Positions 45,337-54,288 are shown, numbered from the stretch's first letter. The stretch: DNA of 61,091 bases from Candidatus Merdivicinus faecavium (GCA_018716285.1 DVKD01000043.1:1-61091); one strand, 5' to 3'. The notes: generated by a model from the letters alone, not told the origin. Translations and numbers: made by a program.

Positions 45337-46743
45337 TTATTCTTTGCCGGTCCAGCAGTAGGTGCAGACCTGGTCGTGCGGGATCCCGATGGCGTCGAGC
45401 ATCCCGTCCAAAGTCTGATAGCCGAGGGTGGTGAAGTCGAGCTTTTTGGCGATGGCCCTGACCATCTTCTGGTAGCGCTCGGTCTTGTCGTCGGCGTACT
45501 CGTCGAGGTGGTCAAAGCCGCCCTCGCCCTCAATCTCCGCGATGGTGCGGCGGGTGATGAGCTCCATCTCCGAGCTCGAGCGGGAGAAGTTCAAATACTT
45601 GCAGCCGAAGAGGATGGGCGGGCAGGCCGACCGGATGTGGATCTCCTTTGCGCCGGAATCCCAGAGGAATTTGGCGGTGCCGCCCATCTGGGTGCCGCGG
45701 ACGATGGAATCGTCGATGAAGAGCAGCCGCTTGTCCCGGATGAGCGCCTCGACCGGGATGAGCTTCATGTGGGCGACCAGGTCGCGCATCTGCTGGTTGG
45801 TGGGCATGAAGCTGCGGGGCCAGGTGGGGGTGTATTTGATGAAGGGGCGGGCGAAGGGGTAGCCCGACCGGTTGGCGTAGCCGACGGCGTGCGGGGTGCC
45901 GGAATCGGGGATGCCGGCCACATAGTCGACCTCGACGTGGTCGTGCTCGGCTAAAATCTCGCCGCAGCGGTTGCGCATCGCCTCGACGTTCACCCCCTCG
46001 TAGCTCGAGGTGGGGTAGCCGTAATAGGTCCAGAGGAAGGCGCAGATCTTCATCTTTTCCCGCGGGGGGGATTTGACCTCGACCGCGAGGTCGCGGCTTA
46101 CAAAGACGATCTCCCCTGCTCCCAGCTCCCGCAGCGGGGAGTAGCCGAGGTTTAGGTAGGAGAAGGATTCAAAGGAAGCGCAGACGGCGTCCTCCTTGGA
46201 GCCGAGGATGATCGGGGTGCGGCCGTACCGGTCCCGCATGGCGTAAAGCCCGTCCTCGGTGAGGATGAGGATGCTCATCGACCCGTCGATGACCTCCTGG
46301 ACGTGCAGAAGCCCCGAGACCAGGTCCTCCTTCTCGTTGATGATGGACGCCACGAGCTCGGTCGCGTTGACCCTGCCGCCGCTCATCTCCAGAAAATGCA
46401 GGCCGCCGCGGGCAAGCGCCCGGTCGACGAGCTCCTGCTCGTTGTTGATCCGCCCGACCGTCGTAATGGCGTAATTGCCCAGGTGGGAGCGGACGATCAA
46501 AGGCTGTGGCTCATAGTCGCTGATGCAGCCGATGCCCATGCAGCCGTGCATCTCCTCGACGTCCCGCTCAAATTTGGTCCGGAACGGGGAATTCTCGATG
46601 TTGTGGATCGCGCGTTCAAACCCTTTGTCCGAGCAGACCGCCATGCCGCCGCGGCGGGTGCCGAGGTGGGAGTGGTAGTCCACCCCGAAGAAAAGGTCCA
46701 TCACACAGTCGTTCTTCGAAACGACGCCAAAAAAACCGCCCAA
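45337..46743 (-). CDS. purF: Amidophosphoribosyltransferase-like protein lacking the N-terminal cysteine
   Basis: 468 residues in the PurF layout: N-terminal Ntn glutaminase domain and C-terminal PRTase domain with the PRPP loop [14 protein letters not shown]. The start is TTG at 46743 with GGAGG 7 bases upstream. PurF normally exposes Cys1 (CGIFG), directly or after a short propeptide, as the glutaminase nucleophile. Here the protein begins [13 protein letters not shown], so Gly stands at the Cys position. The four C-terminal Fe-S cysteines may include C-T-Y-C near the end (QVCTYCWTG). It may use ammonia, or have another role. Place in the operon argues for purine synthesis. Confidence 0.9.
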   Translation of the reverse strand: MGGFFGVVSKNDCVMDLFFGVDYHSHLGTRRGGMAVCSDKGFERAIHNIENSPFRTKFERDVEEMHGCMGIGCISDYEPQPLIVRSHLGNYAITTVGRINNEQELVDRALARGGLHFLEMSGGRVNATELVASIINEKEDLVSGLLHVQEVIDGSMSILILTEDGLYAMRDRYGRTPIILGSKEDAVCASFESFSYLNLGYSPLRELGAGEIVFVSRDLAVEVKSPPREKMKICAFLWTYYGYPTSSYEGVNVEAMRNRCGEILAEHDHVEVDYVAGIPDSGTPHAVGYANRSGYPFARPFIKYTPTWPRSFMPTNQQMRDLVAHMKLIPVEALIRDKRLLFIDDSIVRGTQMGGTAKFLWDSGAKEIHIRSACPPILFGCKYLNFSRSSSEMELITRRTIAEIEGEGGFDHLDEYADDKTERYQKMVRAIAKKLDFTTLGYQTLDGMLDAIGIPHDQVCTYCWTGKE

Positions 46744-46773
46744 ATTGGTTCCTCCTTCAAGTTAAACCGGCAA

Positions 46774-47271
46774 TCAGCCGTTGATTTCCGCCTGCAATTT
46801 CGCGTCCTTCTCGAGGACCTCCTGCTCCATCTGCTTTTTGGCGAGCGCGAGCTTGTCCGCGAGCGCGCCGTCCGAGAGGGCGAGGATCTGCACGGCGAGG
46901 TAAGCCGCGTTGGCCGCGCCGTCGACTGCGACGGTGGCGACCGGGACGCCCTTGGGCATCATGACGGTGGCCAGCAGCGCGTCCATGCCGTCAAAAGCCG
47001 CCGACTTGATCGGGATGCCAATGACGGGAAGGGTGGTGTGGGCCGCCAGGACCCCGCCCAGGTGGGCCGCCATGCCGGCTGCGGCGATGATGACGCCGAA
47101 GCCGTTTTCCCGCGCCGAGGAGGCAAATTCGGCCGCCTGCGCCGGGGTGCGGTGGGCGCTCATCACATGCACCTCCGTCTCAACGCCGTACTCCCTGAGG
47201 ACCGCGACGCCCTTTTTGACAGTGCCCCAGTCGCTGTCGCTGCCCATGATGACTGCTACTTTCTTTGCCAT
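46774..47271 (-). CDS. purE: N5-carboxyaminoimidazole ribonucleotide mutase
   Basis: 165 residues; class I PurE. VIMGSDSDWGTVKKGV, SAHRTPAQAAEFA with the catalytic His, and AAGMAAHLGGVLAAHTTLPVIGIP. The start is the ATG of MAKKVAV at 47271 with GGAGG 7 bases upstream. It is the first gene of the operon, behind a 260-base leader with a terminator. No purK is seen in the window. Confidence 0.96.
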   Translation of the reverse strand: MAKKVAVIMGSDSDWGTVKKGVAVLREYGVETEVHVMSAHRTPAQAAEFASSARENGFGVIIAAAGMAAHLGGVLAAHTTLPVIGIPIKSAAFDGMDALLATVMMPKGVPVATVAVDGAANAAYLAVQILALSDGALADKLALAKKQMEQEVLEKDAKLQAEING

Positions 47272-47535
47272 GTTCATTCCTCCGCTTGATCTATATCGTA
47301 AAAATGAAAAAGCTGCGACCTTGTGAAAAATCGCAGCGCGTTTCCCTGTCAGCCGGAAATCCCCGCAGAAACCCCGCGGAATCCTCCGAAAGTGTGCAAA
47401 ATCCCCCCGAGAAGGCTTGTCGGTCTTGCTGCGCTGCATGTAAACAAAGCAGACGGCCTCCCTTCCTCTCCCGGACGGCCCGTTTTCTGCCCCCGCCGGA
47501 CAAATGCGGGGCCAAAACGGAAATACGATACTTCT
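47272..47535 (-). promoter_or_regulatory. Structured leader of the purine operon, unassigned
   Basis: About 250 transcribed bases before purE. The 5' part folds as a nested hairpin (CCGTTTTGGCCCCGC... GCGGGGGCAGAAAACGG); the 3' part ends in a terminator at 47306-47337. The middle has GGGAGAGGAAGGGAGG and GCGGGG repeats. It does not match the purine, PRPP (ykkC), THF or ZTP riboswitch cores I know. Confidence 0.6.
47306..47337 (-). terminator. Terminator in the purE leader
   Basis: Minus strand GCTGCGA, loop, TCGCAGC, then TTTTTC and another TTTTT. It lies upstream of purE, so it can only work as an attenuator. Confidence 0.8.
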
Positions 47536-47564
47536 ATTTTAATGCAAAACCGCCGTTTTGACAA
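47536..47564 (-). promoter_or_regulatory. Promoter of the purine operon
   Basis: Minus strand TTGTCA, 17 bases, TAAAAT. Confidence 0.75.
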
Positions 47565-47654
47565 GACCCAATTCCTCACAAATCGCCCATCCTTCCCCGC
47601 CGCCTTTTGTGCAGACCGCTGTCGCAAAAAGGGGGCCGGGAGCGATTTTTCTGA

Positions 47655-47683
47655 TTGCAAAAGGGCGCGGGATGTGCTATCAT
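47655..47683 (+). promoter_or_regulatory. Promoter of the class II aldolase gene
   Basis: TTGCAA, 17 bases, TATCAT, 48 bases before the start codon. Confidence 0.65.
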
Positions 47684-47730
47684 GAATAAAGAAGGCGAAT
47701 CCGCAAAACACTAGAAGAGGAGAGAGTATC

Positions 47731-48420
47731 ATGCAGGATTACCAGGAAATCAAGGATCAGATCTGCGACGTCTGCCACAAGATGTGGCAGCTCGGCTGGG
47801 TCGCGGCCAACGACGGCAACGTCTCGGTGCGGCTGGGCGACGGCACCTTCCTCGCCACCCCCACCGGCATCTCCAAGAGCTTCATCACCCCCGAAAAGCT
47901 GGTCCGCATCGACGGCGAAGGCAAGGTGCTCGAGGGCGCGGAGGGCTACCGCCCCTCCTCCGAAATCAAGATGCACCTGCGCTGCTACCGCGAGCGCCCG
48001 GACGTAAACGGCGTCGTCCACGCCCATCCGCCCACCGCCACCGGCTACGCCGTCGCGGGCTTGAGCCTCGACGAATATTCAATGATCGAGACGGTCATCG
48101 CCATCGGCTCCATCCCCCTCACCCCCTACGGCACCCCCTCGACCGACGAGGTCCCCGAGGCCATTGCCCCCTACCTCGCCGAGCACGACGTGCTGCTTTT
48201 GCAGAACCACGGCGCGCTGACCGTCGGCGCCGACCTTCTGACCGCCTACTACCGGATGGAAACCCTCGAGCTGTACGCCAAGATCAGCCTGACCGCCCAC
48301 CTGCTCGGCGGCGCGAAGGAGATCCCGCGCGACCAGATCGACAAGCTGCTGGTCCTGCGCAAAAACTACTACAAGGTGACCGGCCGGCACCCGGGCTACA
48401 AAAAATACCCGCAGAAATGA
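47731..48420 (+). CDS. Class II aldolase/adducin family (L-fuculose-phosphate aldolase-like)
   Basis: 229 residues. Zinc ligands of class II aldolases are in VVHAHPPTATGYA (two His) and LLLQNHGALTVG (one His), with Glu in PSSEIKMHLRCY as the likely base. WQLGWVAANDGNVSVRLGDG is the family start. Enzymes of this group cut L-fuculose-1-phosphate, L-rhamnulose-1-phosphate or related sugar phosphates, or epimerise L-ribulose-5-phosphate; the exact substrate cannot be told. AGAGGAGAG precedes the ATG. It is followed 24 bases later by an HD-domain gene. Confidence 0.9.
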   Translation: MQDYQEIKDQICDVCHKMWQLGWVAANDGNVSVRLGDGTFLATPTGISKSFITPEKLVRIDGEGKVLEGAEGYRPSSEIKMHLRCYRERPDVNGVVHAHPPTATGYAVAGLSLDEYSMIETVIAIGSIPLTPYGTPSTDEVPEAIAPYLAEHDVLLLQNHGALTVGADLLTAYYRMETLELYAKISLTAHLLGGAKEIPRDQIDKLLVLRKNYYKVTGRHPGYKKYPQK

Positions 48421-48444
48421 GCCGCCGGACAGGAGGAATTTCCC

Positions 48445-49107
48445 ATGCAGCTGACCTTTGAACAGATCCGCCACAACGACGAGGTGAACACCTATATCCG
48501 TCAGGCGGACGCCTCCCTCGAATCGATGGGCTTCACCGAGCACAGCTTCGCCCACGTCGGACGGTGCGCCCATGAGGCCGCTTCCATCCTCGAGACGCTC
48601 GGCTATCCGGAGCGCACCATCGAGCTCGCCCGCATCGCGGGGTACCTGCACGACATCGGCAACGTCGTCAACCGGGTCGACCACGCCCAGAGCGGCGCGA
48701 TCATGGCCTTCCGCATCCTCGACAAGCTCGGGATGGAGCCGGCCGAGACAGCCGCCGTCATCACCGCCATCGGCAACCACGACGAGGACACCGCCTGCCC
48801 GGTCAACGAGCTGGCCGCGGCCCTCATTTTGGCTGACAAATCGGACGTCCGCCGCACCCGGGTCCGCAGCAAGGAGACCATCGCCTTTGACATCCACGAC
48901 CGGGTCAACTACGCCGTCGAGCAGAGCAGCCTCTCGGTCGACCGGGAGGCAAGAGTGCTGACCCTGCGCCTCACCATCGACTCGTCCATCTGCCCCATCC
49001 TCGAGTACTTCGAGATCTTCATGAACCGGATGCTGCTCTGCCGCAGGGCCGCCGCATTTTTCGGCCTGCGGTTCGGCATTGTCATCAACGGGCAGGTCAT
49101 GATGTAG
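48445..49107 (+). CDS. HD-domain phosphohydrolase
   Basis: 220 residues with the HD metal site: His in SFAHVGRCAHEA, GYLHDIGNVVNRVDHAQSGA and IGNHDED. Such proteins cleave phosphomonoesters or nucleotides; no RelA/SpoT or other extra domain is visible. The C-terminal strand-rich part (REARVLTLRLTIDSSI) is less typical. AGGAGG precedes the ATG. It is probably co-transcribed with the aldolase. The end overlaps the convergent AraC gene by 11 bases. Confidence 0.88.
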   Translation: MQLTFEQIRHNDEVNTYIRQADASLESMGFTEHSFAHVGRCAHEAASILETLGYPERTIELARIAGYLHDIGNVVNRVDHAQSGAIMAFRILDKLGMEPAETAAVITAIGNHDEDTACPVNELAAALILADKSDVRRTRVRSKETIAFDIHDRVNYAVEQSSLSVDREARVLTLRLTIDSSICPILEYFEIFMNRMLLCRRAAAFFGLRFGIVINGQVMM

Positions 49108-49861
49108 CGCCGTCCTGCCCCCCGCTCTCCCGCAGAAACTGCTCCGGCGAACGGCCGGTAAACTGCTTGAAGACCCGGCTGAAATAATAAAGGTCGGAAA
49201 ACCCGCATTCCAGCGCCACGTCGGTCACCCGCGCGCCGCCGTACTCGAGCAGCGAGGCCGCGCGGTTTATCCGCAGAAGGTTGACCGTCTGGAGGATGGT
49301 CCGCCCCGTCTCCTGCTTGAAAAGCGCCCCGCAATAGGTCGGATGCAGCCCGATATGCGCCGCCACAGACGCGACCGTTACCCGTTCGAGGTAGTGCTCC
49401 TCGAGGTAGCGGCGGATCTCGGCGACGTGGGGGCTGCTTTTTTTCGGCCCGGTCAGCGCGAGCATCCGGTGGAGGATGAGGAGGAAAAGCCCCATGCAGC
49501 GCATCGCCTTGTTTTCGTCCAAGCTGTTCCAGGCCCGCTCAAATTCCGCAAGCCGGTGGAGAATGAGCTCGTCTTTTTCAAAATCCAGCGGCCCCGCCGC
49601 CCAGGGGAGCGCCCCCTCGAGCTGAAAATTGAAGGCGGCGCACTCCATCCCCGCCGTCTGGGCGCAGCGGAAGCTCCCCTTCGGGAGAAAGACGGCCTGC
49701 CCGGCTTCCAGGATGTGGGCGCCGTTTTGGGAGTAATAGACCGCGCGGCCCTCCAGGATAAAGGTGAGGTCATAAAAGGCGATTTCCTGCGGCAGCAGCT
49801 CCCACTGCGGGGTGCAGCGCTTGTGGACGAAATAGTGGACGCGCGGGATGCAGTCCGGCAT
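49097..49861 (-). CDS. AraC family transcriptional regulator
   Basis: 254 residues: cupin sensor (WELLPQEIAFYDLTFILEGRAVYY) and AraC domain (VAAHIGLHPTYCGALFKQETGRTI, VTDVALECGFSDLYYFSRVFKQFTGRSPEQF). The start is the ATG at 49861 (MPDCIPRVHYF) with GAGG 8 bases upstream; the frame upstream is antisense to UROD-D. It is divergent from UROD-D, the likely target gene. Confidence 0.9.
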   Translation of the reverse strand: MPDCIPRVHYFVHKRCTPQWELLPQEIAFYDLTFILEGRAVYYSQNGAHILEAGQAVFLPKGSFRCAQTAGMECAAFNFQLEGALPWAAGPLDFEKDELILHRLAEFERAWNSLDENKAMRCMGLFLLILHRMLALTGPKKSSPHVAEIRRYLEEHYLERVTVASVAAHIGLHPTYCGALFKQETGRTILQTVNLLRINRAASLLEYGGARVTDVALECGFSDLYYFSRVFKQFTGRSPEQFLRESGGQDGATS

Positions 49862-49912
49862 ATGGAAATCCTCACTTTCTTTGATTTGTGCAAACGGAAG
49901 GTAGTTCCTGCA

Positions 49913-49941
49913 TTGGATTTTCAGGAAAGCTGTGGTACAAT
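49913..49941 (+). promoter_or_regulatory. Promoter of UROD-D
   Basis: TTGGAT, 17 bases, TGGTACAAT (extended -10), 36 bases before the start codon. Confidence 0.7.
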
Positions 49942-49976
49942 GGGGGCATAACCTTAAGATACGAGGAGGCTTCCCC

Positions 49977-51095
49977 ATGAAACCGGTGGATCTGGAAAAA
50001 TTCTGGGCCGACGACGCGCTGGCCCACGAGAACAACTGCTTTTCGGAAAAAGCGCCGCAGGTGGCGCTCGGCATCCGCATGAGCGACGAGTGTGTATTTG
50101 CCGAGTTAAACGAGCCCGGCAACCCCTGGGGGCACACCCCCCGCGAACGGCGCATCGACTTAAACCGCCGCTACAACGACCTTGCCGAGCAAATTGTCGG
50201 GCGGCGGCTGCTGCGGGAGGATTACCCGCCCGAGGACGCCGTCCTGCCCGCCTATAAGGGCATCGGCGAGGTCTTCGAGGGGGAATACCGCTTCGACGGC
50301 AACGTCACCTGGCTCGAGGGGCACTGCAAAACCCCCAAAGAGCTGGAGGCGATGCTCGACCGGGTCGATAAGCTCGACGTCCGCGACTTCATCCTTCCGG
50401 ACAACTGGTACGCCGAGAAAAAGCGGATCTGCGAGCAGTACGGCACAAAGCCCGCCCTCTGGCGGAATGTCCGGGGGCCGGTCACCCTCGCCACCTCCAT
50501 TTTCGGGGTGGAGAACCTGATTTTCCTCTACTATGACGCGCCCGAGCTTTTTGCGCGCTTCTCCCAGACCATTTTGAAGGTCATCAAGGACTACATCGCC
50601 GTCTCGACCGAGGAGGCGGGGCTGACGATGGAGGAGGCGCCGCGCGGCTTTTCCTTTGCGGACGACGACTGCAACCTCCTCACCCCCGAGATGTACGAGG
50701 TCTTCGGCTACCCGGTCCTCAAGGAAGTATTCGAGCTTTGCAGCCCGGACCCTGGCGACCCCCGCTACCAGCATTCCGACTCGGCGATGGGGCACCTGCT
50801 GCCCATCCTCAGCCGCCTGAACCTCACCGGCTGCAACTTCGGGCCGACCGTCACCGTCGAGGAGATCCGCCGCCACATGCCGCGCACCCGCATCGACGGG
50901 CAGCTCGCCCCCTTCACCTTCATGCGCAACGACGAGGACGCCATCGTCGCCGAGGTCAGGCGCGACTGCGAGATGATCAAAGCGAGCGGCGCCCGGGGGT
51001 TAAACCTCAGCACCGCCGGGTCGATCAACAACGGCTCGCTGCTCACCAGCATGCGGGCGGTCATGTACGCCATTCAGACCTACGGGCGCTATTAA
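49977..51095 (+). CDS. UROD superfamily protein D
   Basis: 372 residues from ATG 49977 (MKPVDLEKFWADDALAHENN) with GAGGAGG upstream. The UROD-type barrel shows NVRGPVTLATSIFGVENLIFLYYDAPELFARFSQ, a segment typical of the group, then YQHSDSAMGHLLPILSRLNLTGCNFGPTVTVEEIRRHMP. The MtaA His-x-Cys-Gly is His-x-Asp-Ser here, and STAGSINNGS replaces the distal cysteine motif. Function unknown. It is divergent from an AraC regulator and convergent with UROD-E. Confidence 0.83.
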   Translation: MKPVDLEKFWADDALAHENNCFSEKAPQVALGIRMSDECVFAELNEPGNPWGHTPRERRIDLNRRYNDLAEQIVGRRLLREDYPPEDAVLPAYKGIGEVFEGEYRFDGNVTWLEGHCKTPKELEAMLDRVDKLDVRDFILPDNWYAEKKRICEQYGTKPALWRNVRGPVTLATSIFGVENLIFLYYDAPELFARFSQTILKVIKDYIAVSTEEAGLTMEEAPRGFSFADDDCNLLTPEMYEVFGYPVLKEVFELCSPDPGDPRYQHSDSAMGHLLPILSRLNLTGCNFGPTVTVEEIRRHMPRTRIDGQLAPFTFMRNDEDAIVAEVRRDCEMIKASGARGLNLSTAGSINNGSLLTSMRAVMYAIQTYGRY

Positions 51096-51105
51096 AATGC
51101 CGTTT

Positions 51106-51147
51106 GGGCGGCCGCGCGGAGCAATTCCGGCGCGGCCGCCCTTTTTG
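51106..51147 (+). terminator. Terminator between UROD-D and UROD-E
   Basis: GGGCGGCCGCGC, loop, GCGCGGCCGCCC, then TTTTTG. Confidence 0.9.
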
Positions 51148-51160
51148 CATCAGGATGCGG

Positions 51161-52384
51161 TTACCAGCTTCTGACCATCTCCATGACCGTCTTTTCCCAG
51201 CGGACGAGGTTGTCCAGCTTGTAGCCGGCGGAGCTGATGTCCTTGAGGACGATATCACAGCTGCACCCGTTGCGCTTACAGGCGGCGAGGGTGCGGGAAA
51301 TCTCTTTGCGGAGCGCGTCCTCATCCAGGACGGCGGCGACCGCGGCGGGGTTCGGCTTATTGGCGAGGACGTACTTGCCCCCGATCGCTTCGGCGGCGAC
51401 GTCGACGTCCGCCCAAGGGGAGACGCCGATCTTGCGCAGGTGGGGCAGCTGCTCGAGAATGTCGATCTTGCGGTCGAGCGGCTCGCAGCAGCCGTAGTAG
51501 GTCAGGCCGAAGGGCGCGAAGACCTCCTTCATATAGGCGATATCGAACTCTTCGTGCATCGCCTTGGAGACCGAGCCGAAGATCTGGGCCATCCCCCTCC
51601 CCCAGACCTGGCTGCGCCTGGTCGGGCCGCCGTCCGATTCGCCGGGGAGCCCACTGCACAGCGCCGCGGTACAGTGGATGCCGATGGGGTTCGGCTCGTA
51701 GAGCCCGAGGCGCTCCATCTGCTCCGAGACGCTCAGCTCGATGTCGGTGAACTTGCGGATGATGGCGTGGCTGAATTCCGGCCGCTCGGCGAGGTCGATG
51801 AGCAGCGGGGTGACGCCGCGGTAAAACGAAATCTCGTCCCACATGCTGCTGTAGGCGTTGTGGCCGGTAATCCGGACCGGGATGAGGTCCCCCACCGCAT
51901 TGGCGATTTTGTCAAAAACCGCGCGGGTGGCCGCCTCGTCGTAGCCGATCTCCGGGATGCGGATTTTGGCCAAATCTTCGGGGGTAGCGAGCCGGTCGTG
52001 ATATTCGTGGGAGACGATGTAGTTGTTTTCGTCGGTGGCGAGGGTCTTCTCCTCCACCTCAAGGCCGATGCCGGTGCTGGTCATGACCTTGTACACCGGG
52101 TAATAGGGGGTCAGGATCATGTCGGCGGGGAAATATTTCCACTGGAAGAGCTTTTTGCGGAAGAAGTCCTCGGCCCCGCGGAAGACGGGGTCGGTGCAGC
52201 GGAGGGTCAGCGACCCGTCGAAATCCAGCTCGTGGAAGGGGATCTCGTCGATCAGGACGACAGGGCGGATCATTTTCAGGTCGTTGACGGCGCGGTGGAG
52301 GAGGCGGCGCTCGTCGTTGGCGGCGGACTGGGCGGCCTGCGCGTAAGCATAAGCCAGAGGGCGGAGGATTTGGGTATCGGTCAT
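51161..52384 (-). CDS. UROD/cobalamin-independent methionine synthase superfamily protein E
   Basis: 407 residues, longer than the other four. It is a TIM-barrel of the UROD-MetE group: VRITGHNAYSSMWDEISFYRGVTPLLIDLAERPEFSHAIIRKFTD, and GLTYYGCCEPLDRKIDILEQLPHLRKIGVSPWADVDVAAEAIGGKYVLANKPNP. The Cys-Cys in YGCCEPL takes the place of the metal-binding His-x-Cys. Members are often annotated only as uroporphyrinogen decarboxylase family. GGATGAGACCCC lies before the ATG. Function unknown. Confidence 0.82.
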   Translation of the reverse strand: MTDTQILRPLAYAYAQAAQSAANDERRLLHRAVNDLKMIRPVVLIDEIPFHELDFDGSLTLRCTDPVFRGAEDFFRKKLFQWKYFPADMILTPYYPVYKVMTSTGIGLEVEEKTLATDENNYIVSHEYHDRLATPEDLAKIRIPEIGYDEAATRAVFDKIANAVGDLIPVRITGHNAYSSMWDEISFYRGVTPLLIDLAERPEFSHAIIRKFTDIELSVSEQMERLGLYEPNPIGIHCTAALCSGLPGESDGGPTRRSQVWGRGMAQIFGSVSKAMHEEFDIAYMKEVFAPFGLTYYGCCEPLDRKIDILEQLPHLRKIGVSPWADVDVAAEAIGGKYVLANKPNPAAVAAVLDEDALRKEISRTLAACKRNGCSCDIVLKDISSAGYKLDNLVRWEKTVMEMVRSW

Positions 52385-52570
52385 GGGGTCTCATCCTTTC
52401 ATGTCAAATCGGTTCAAAATGCCGGAGGGAAGCTGCGCTGTCCGGCTGTGCCTTCCCTTCTATTTTGACTTTTTATACATAAAAAGTCAAGGCGTCCCAA
52501 AACAATTCCAAAAATATTGCAAAATTTTGGAACCAGGTACTTTTTCCGCATTGCAGATGCCCGCAAAATC

Positions 52571-53497
52571 TCACTGGTTTGCCATTTTTTCCAGATTTTC
52601 CCCGTCCAGGCGGAAGATGGTCCAGCCCTCCATCGGCCGGGCGCCGATTTCCTTATAAAAATGGACGCTCGATTTCTTCCAGTCCAGGCAGCACCATTCC
52701 AGCCGCCTGCATCCCCGCTCGAGGGTGAGCTGGGCGATGCGGCGCAGGAAGAGACGGCCGTACCCGCGCCCGCGGTAGGCGGGGTGGATATAGAGGTCCT
52801 CGAGGTACAGCCCTGCCCTGCCCATGCAGGTAGAGAAGTTGTGGAAATAGAGGGCGTACCCGACCGGCTGGCCGTCCGCCTCCCCGATCACCGCCTCGGC
52901 GGTTTTGCGCCGGAAAAGGAATTCCCGCAGGGTCTCCTCGTCGGCCGAGACCGGCTGGCCGAGCTTTTCGTAGTTCGCGTATTCCTTTACATAATAAAGG
53001 AGGAGGGGGATATCCTCCTCGACGGCGGGGCGGAAGGAAAGCTCCCGCTCGGCGGGGCCTTCGGTTTCCAGGCTGGTCGCGAATCCGGCGGAGTGGTTCT
53101 GCATCCGCTCGTAGCAGTACTGGATGATGGCTTTCCGCTTGACCAGGCCGATAAAATAGCCGCGGTCGTCGATGACTGGGACAAAATTCTGGTTGAGGGC
53201 CTTTTCGATGAGCTCCTCCATCGTGGTATCCACCCGGACCGGCTCGTTGCGGGTGGAGAGAGGAATCTCCGCGACGGGAATCGACTCAGCCTTGCGCATA
53301 CTGAGGCTCCCCTTGCGCTTGACCTCCCAGAGGAGGTCCCCTTCGGTGATGGTGCCGACATAGCGGCCGGTGCGGTCGAGGATGGGAATGGCCGAATAGC
53401 GGTGGAACTCCATTTTTTCCAGCGCCTGGCGCATAGTAAAATCGTCGTATAGATACGCCACATCGTGTTTGGGCGTTAAAAACAGCAGTATGTTCAT
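52571..53497 (-). CDS. CBS-domain pair fused to a GNAT acetyltransferase
   Basis: 308 residues in one open frame. Residues 1-135 are a CBS pair of the CbpB/DarB type (HDVAYLYDDFTMRQALEKMEFHRYSAIPILDRTGRYVGTITEGDLLW; second CBS at MEELIEKALNQNFVPVIDDRGYFIGLVKRK), a fold that binds adenine nucleotides or c-di-AMP. Residues 153-308 are a GNAT of the diamine/spermidine acetyltransferase type (YLEDLYIHPAYRGRGYGRLFLRRIAQL, HFYKEIGARPMEGWTIFRLDG). GGAGACAACCCG precedes the ATG. The fusion suggests nucleotide-controlled acetylation; ligand and substrate are unknown. Confidence 0.88.
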   Translation of the reverse strand: MNILLFLTPKHDVAYLYDDFTMRQALEKMEFHRYSAIPILDRTGRYVGTITEGDLLWEVKRKGSLSMRKAESIPVAEIPLSTRNEPVRVDTTMEELIEKALNQNFVPVIDDRGYFIGLVKRKAIIQYCYERMQNHSAGFATSLETEGPAERELSFRPAVEEDIPLLLYYVKEYANYEKLGQPVSADEETLREFLFRRKTAEAVIGEADGQPVGYALYFHNFSTCMGRAGLYLEDLYIHPAYRGRGYGRLFLRRIAQLTLERGCRRLEWCCLDWKKSSVHFYKEIGARPMEGWTIFRLDGENLEKMANQ

Positions 53498-53725
53498 CGG
53501 GTTGTCTCCTTAGCGGCCGCGGCGCTTTGACCGGGCGTAATTCCTAAGAATATTATAGCATGAACGGAAATTTTTGTGGTGAAAATTCTATGAACCCCGC
53601 CCGGCGATTTCCGCCTGCACGCAGACCCGGCCGAAGGTTTATTGTGCAGATTTGTTCCATTTTATGGAATATTTCTGTGAGTTTTTCCTTTTTTCAAAAA
53701 AACCTGGTTTTTTTGAAAAAAACGC

Positions 53726-53754
53726 TTGCAATTTCCGCCGGGCTGTGCTATACT
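53726..53754 (+). promoter_or_regulatory. Promoter of tRNA-Ala
   Basis: TTGCAA, 17 bases, TATACT, 34 bases before the tRNA. Confidence 0.8.
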
Positions 53755-53787
53755 AATAAAGCACTCAAGAGAGCGCACAAAACAAAC

Positions 53788-53863
<76 letters not shown>

Positions 53864-53872
53864 AATCAATAT

Positions 53873-53914
53873 AATCCGAACCTTTATCCAGTCGGAAATG
53901 GGTTCGGATTTATT
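53873..53914 (+). terminator. Terminator of tRNA-Ala
   Basis: AATCCGAACC, loop, GGTTCGGATT, then TATTG. It is nearly the same stem as the terminator at 5746. Confidence 0.75.
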
Positions 53915-53948
53915 GTATATATCGAGGAAATTGCAGATTGGTAAACGC

Positions 53949-53995
53949 AAAAATGGGAGGACTGCCGAGTATGGCAATCCTCCCATTTGTTTTAT
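53949..53995. terminator. Bidirectional terminator at the element edge
   Basis: AAATGGGAGGA-TGCC, loop, GGCA-TCCTCCCATTT, followed by GTTTT on the plus strand and TTTGCG on the minus strand. It overlaps the end of the small minus-strand gene. Confidence 0.75.
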
Positions 53996-54177
53996 GTAGC
54001 GCTTTTCTCCGCGACTTCTTTTTTCTCTTTCCATTCGGAAAATGCCCGCTTACCCTCATCACTTTCATAATACTTCTGAATTACCGGCAGCAGGCTCCTT
54101 GCCAGAGATTCATATACAAACTCCGGAATCTCGGCGGAGTTGACATCATTCACATCATAGCCGCTCTTTTTCTTCAT
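53992..54177 (-). CDS. Small mobile-element protein, unknown function
   Basis: 61 residues, MKKKSGYDVNDVNSAEIPEFVYESLARSLLPVIQKYYES then a charged KEWKEKKE-type tail. AAGGAACGGA lies before the ATG. I recognise this type as a short conserved protein carried on integrative elements of Clostridia near rep and mob genes, with no known function. It is predicted to be mostly helical. Codon use is AT-richer than the chromosome. Confidence 0.65.
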   Translation of the reverse strand: MKKKSGYDVNDVNSAEIPEFVYESLARSLLPVIQKYYESDEGKRAFSEWKEKKEVAEKSAT

Positions 54178-54288
54178 TCCGTTCCTCCCTTCACAGCGCA
54201 CAGGCGAGTTTTATGGCGCGGATGAGTAAAGATATGCCCCACAGCGTTTGTGTCGCTTGTGGTGCATAAATTATCCGATTTTCTACCT

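Noticed and set aside
47272-47535. Purine (xpt-type) or PRPP riboswitch before purE
   Set aside because: The conserved cores (CTCGTATAAT-like loops, or CTAGGGTTCCG and GGTCCGAGAG) are not found; kept as an unassigned leader.
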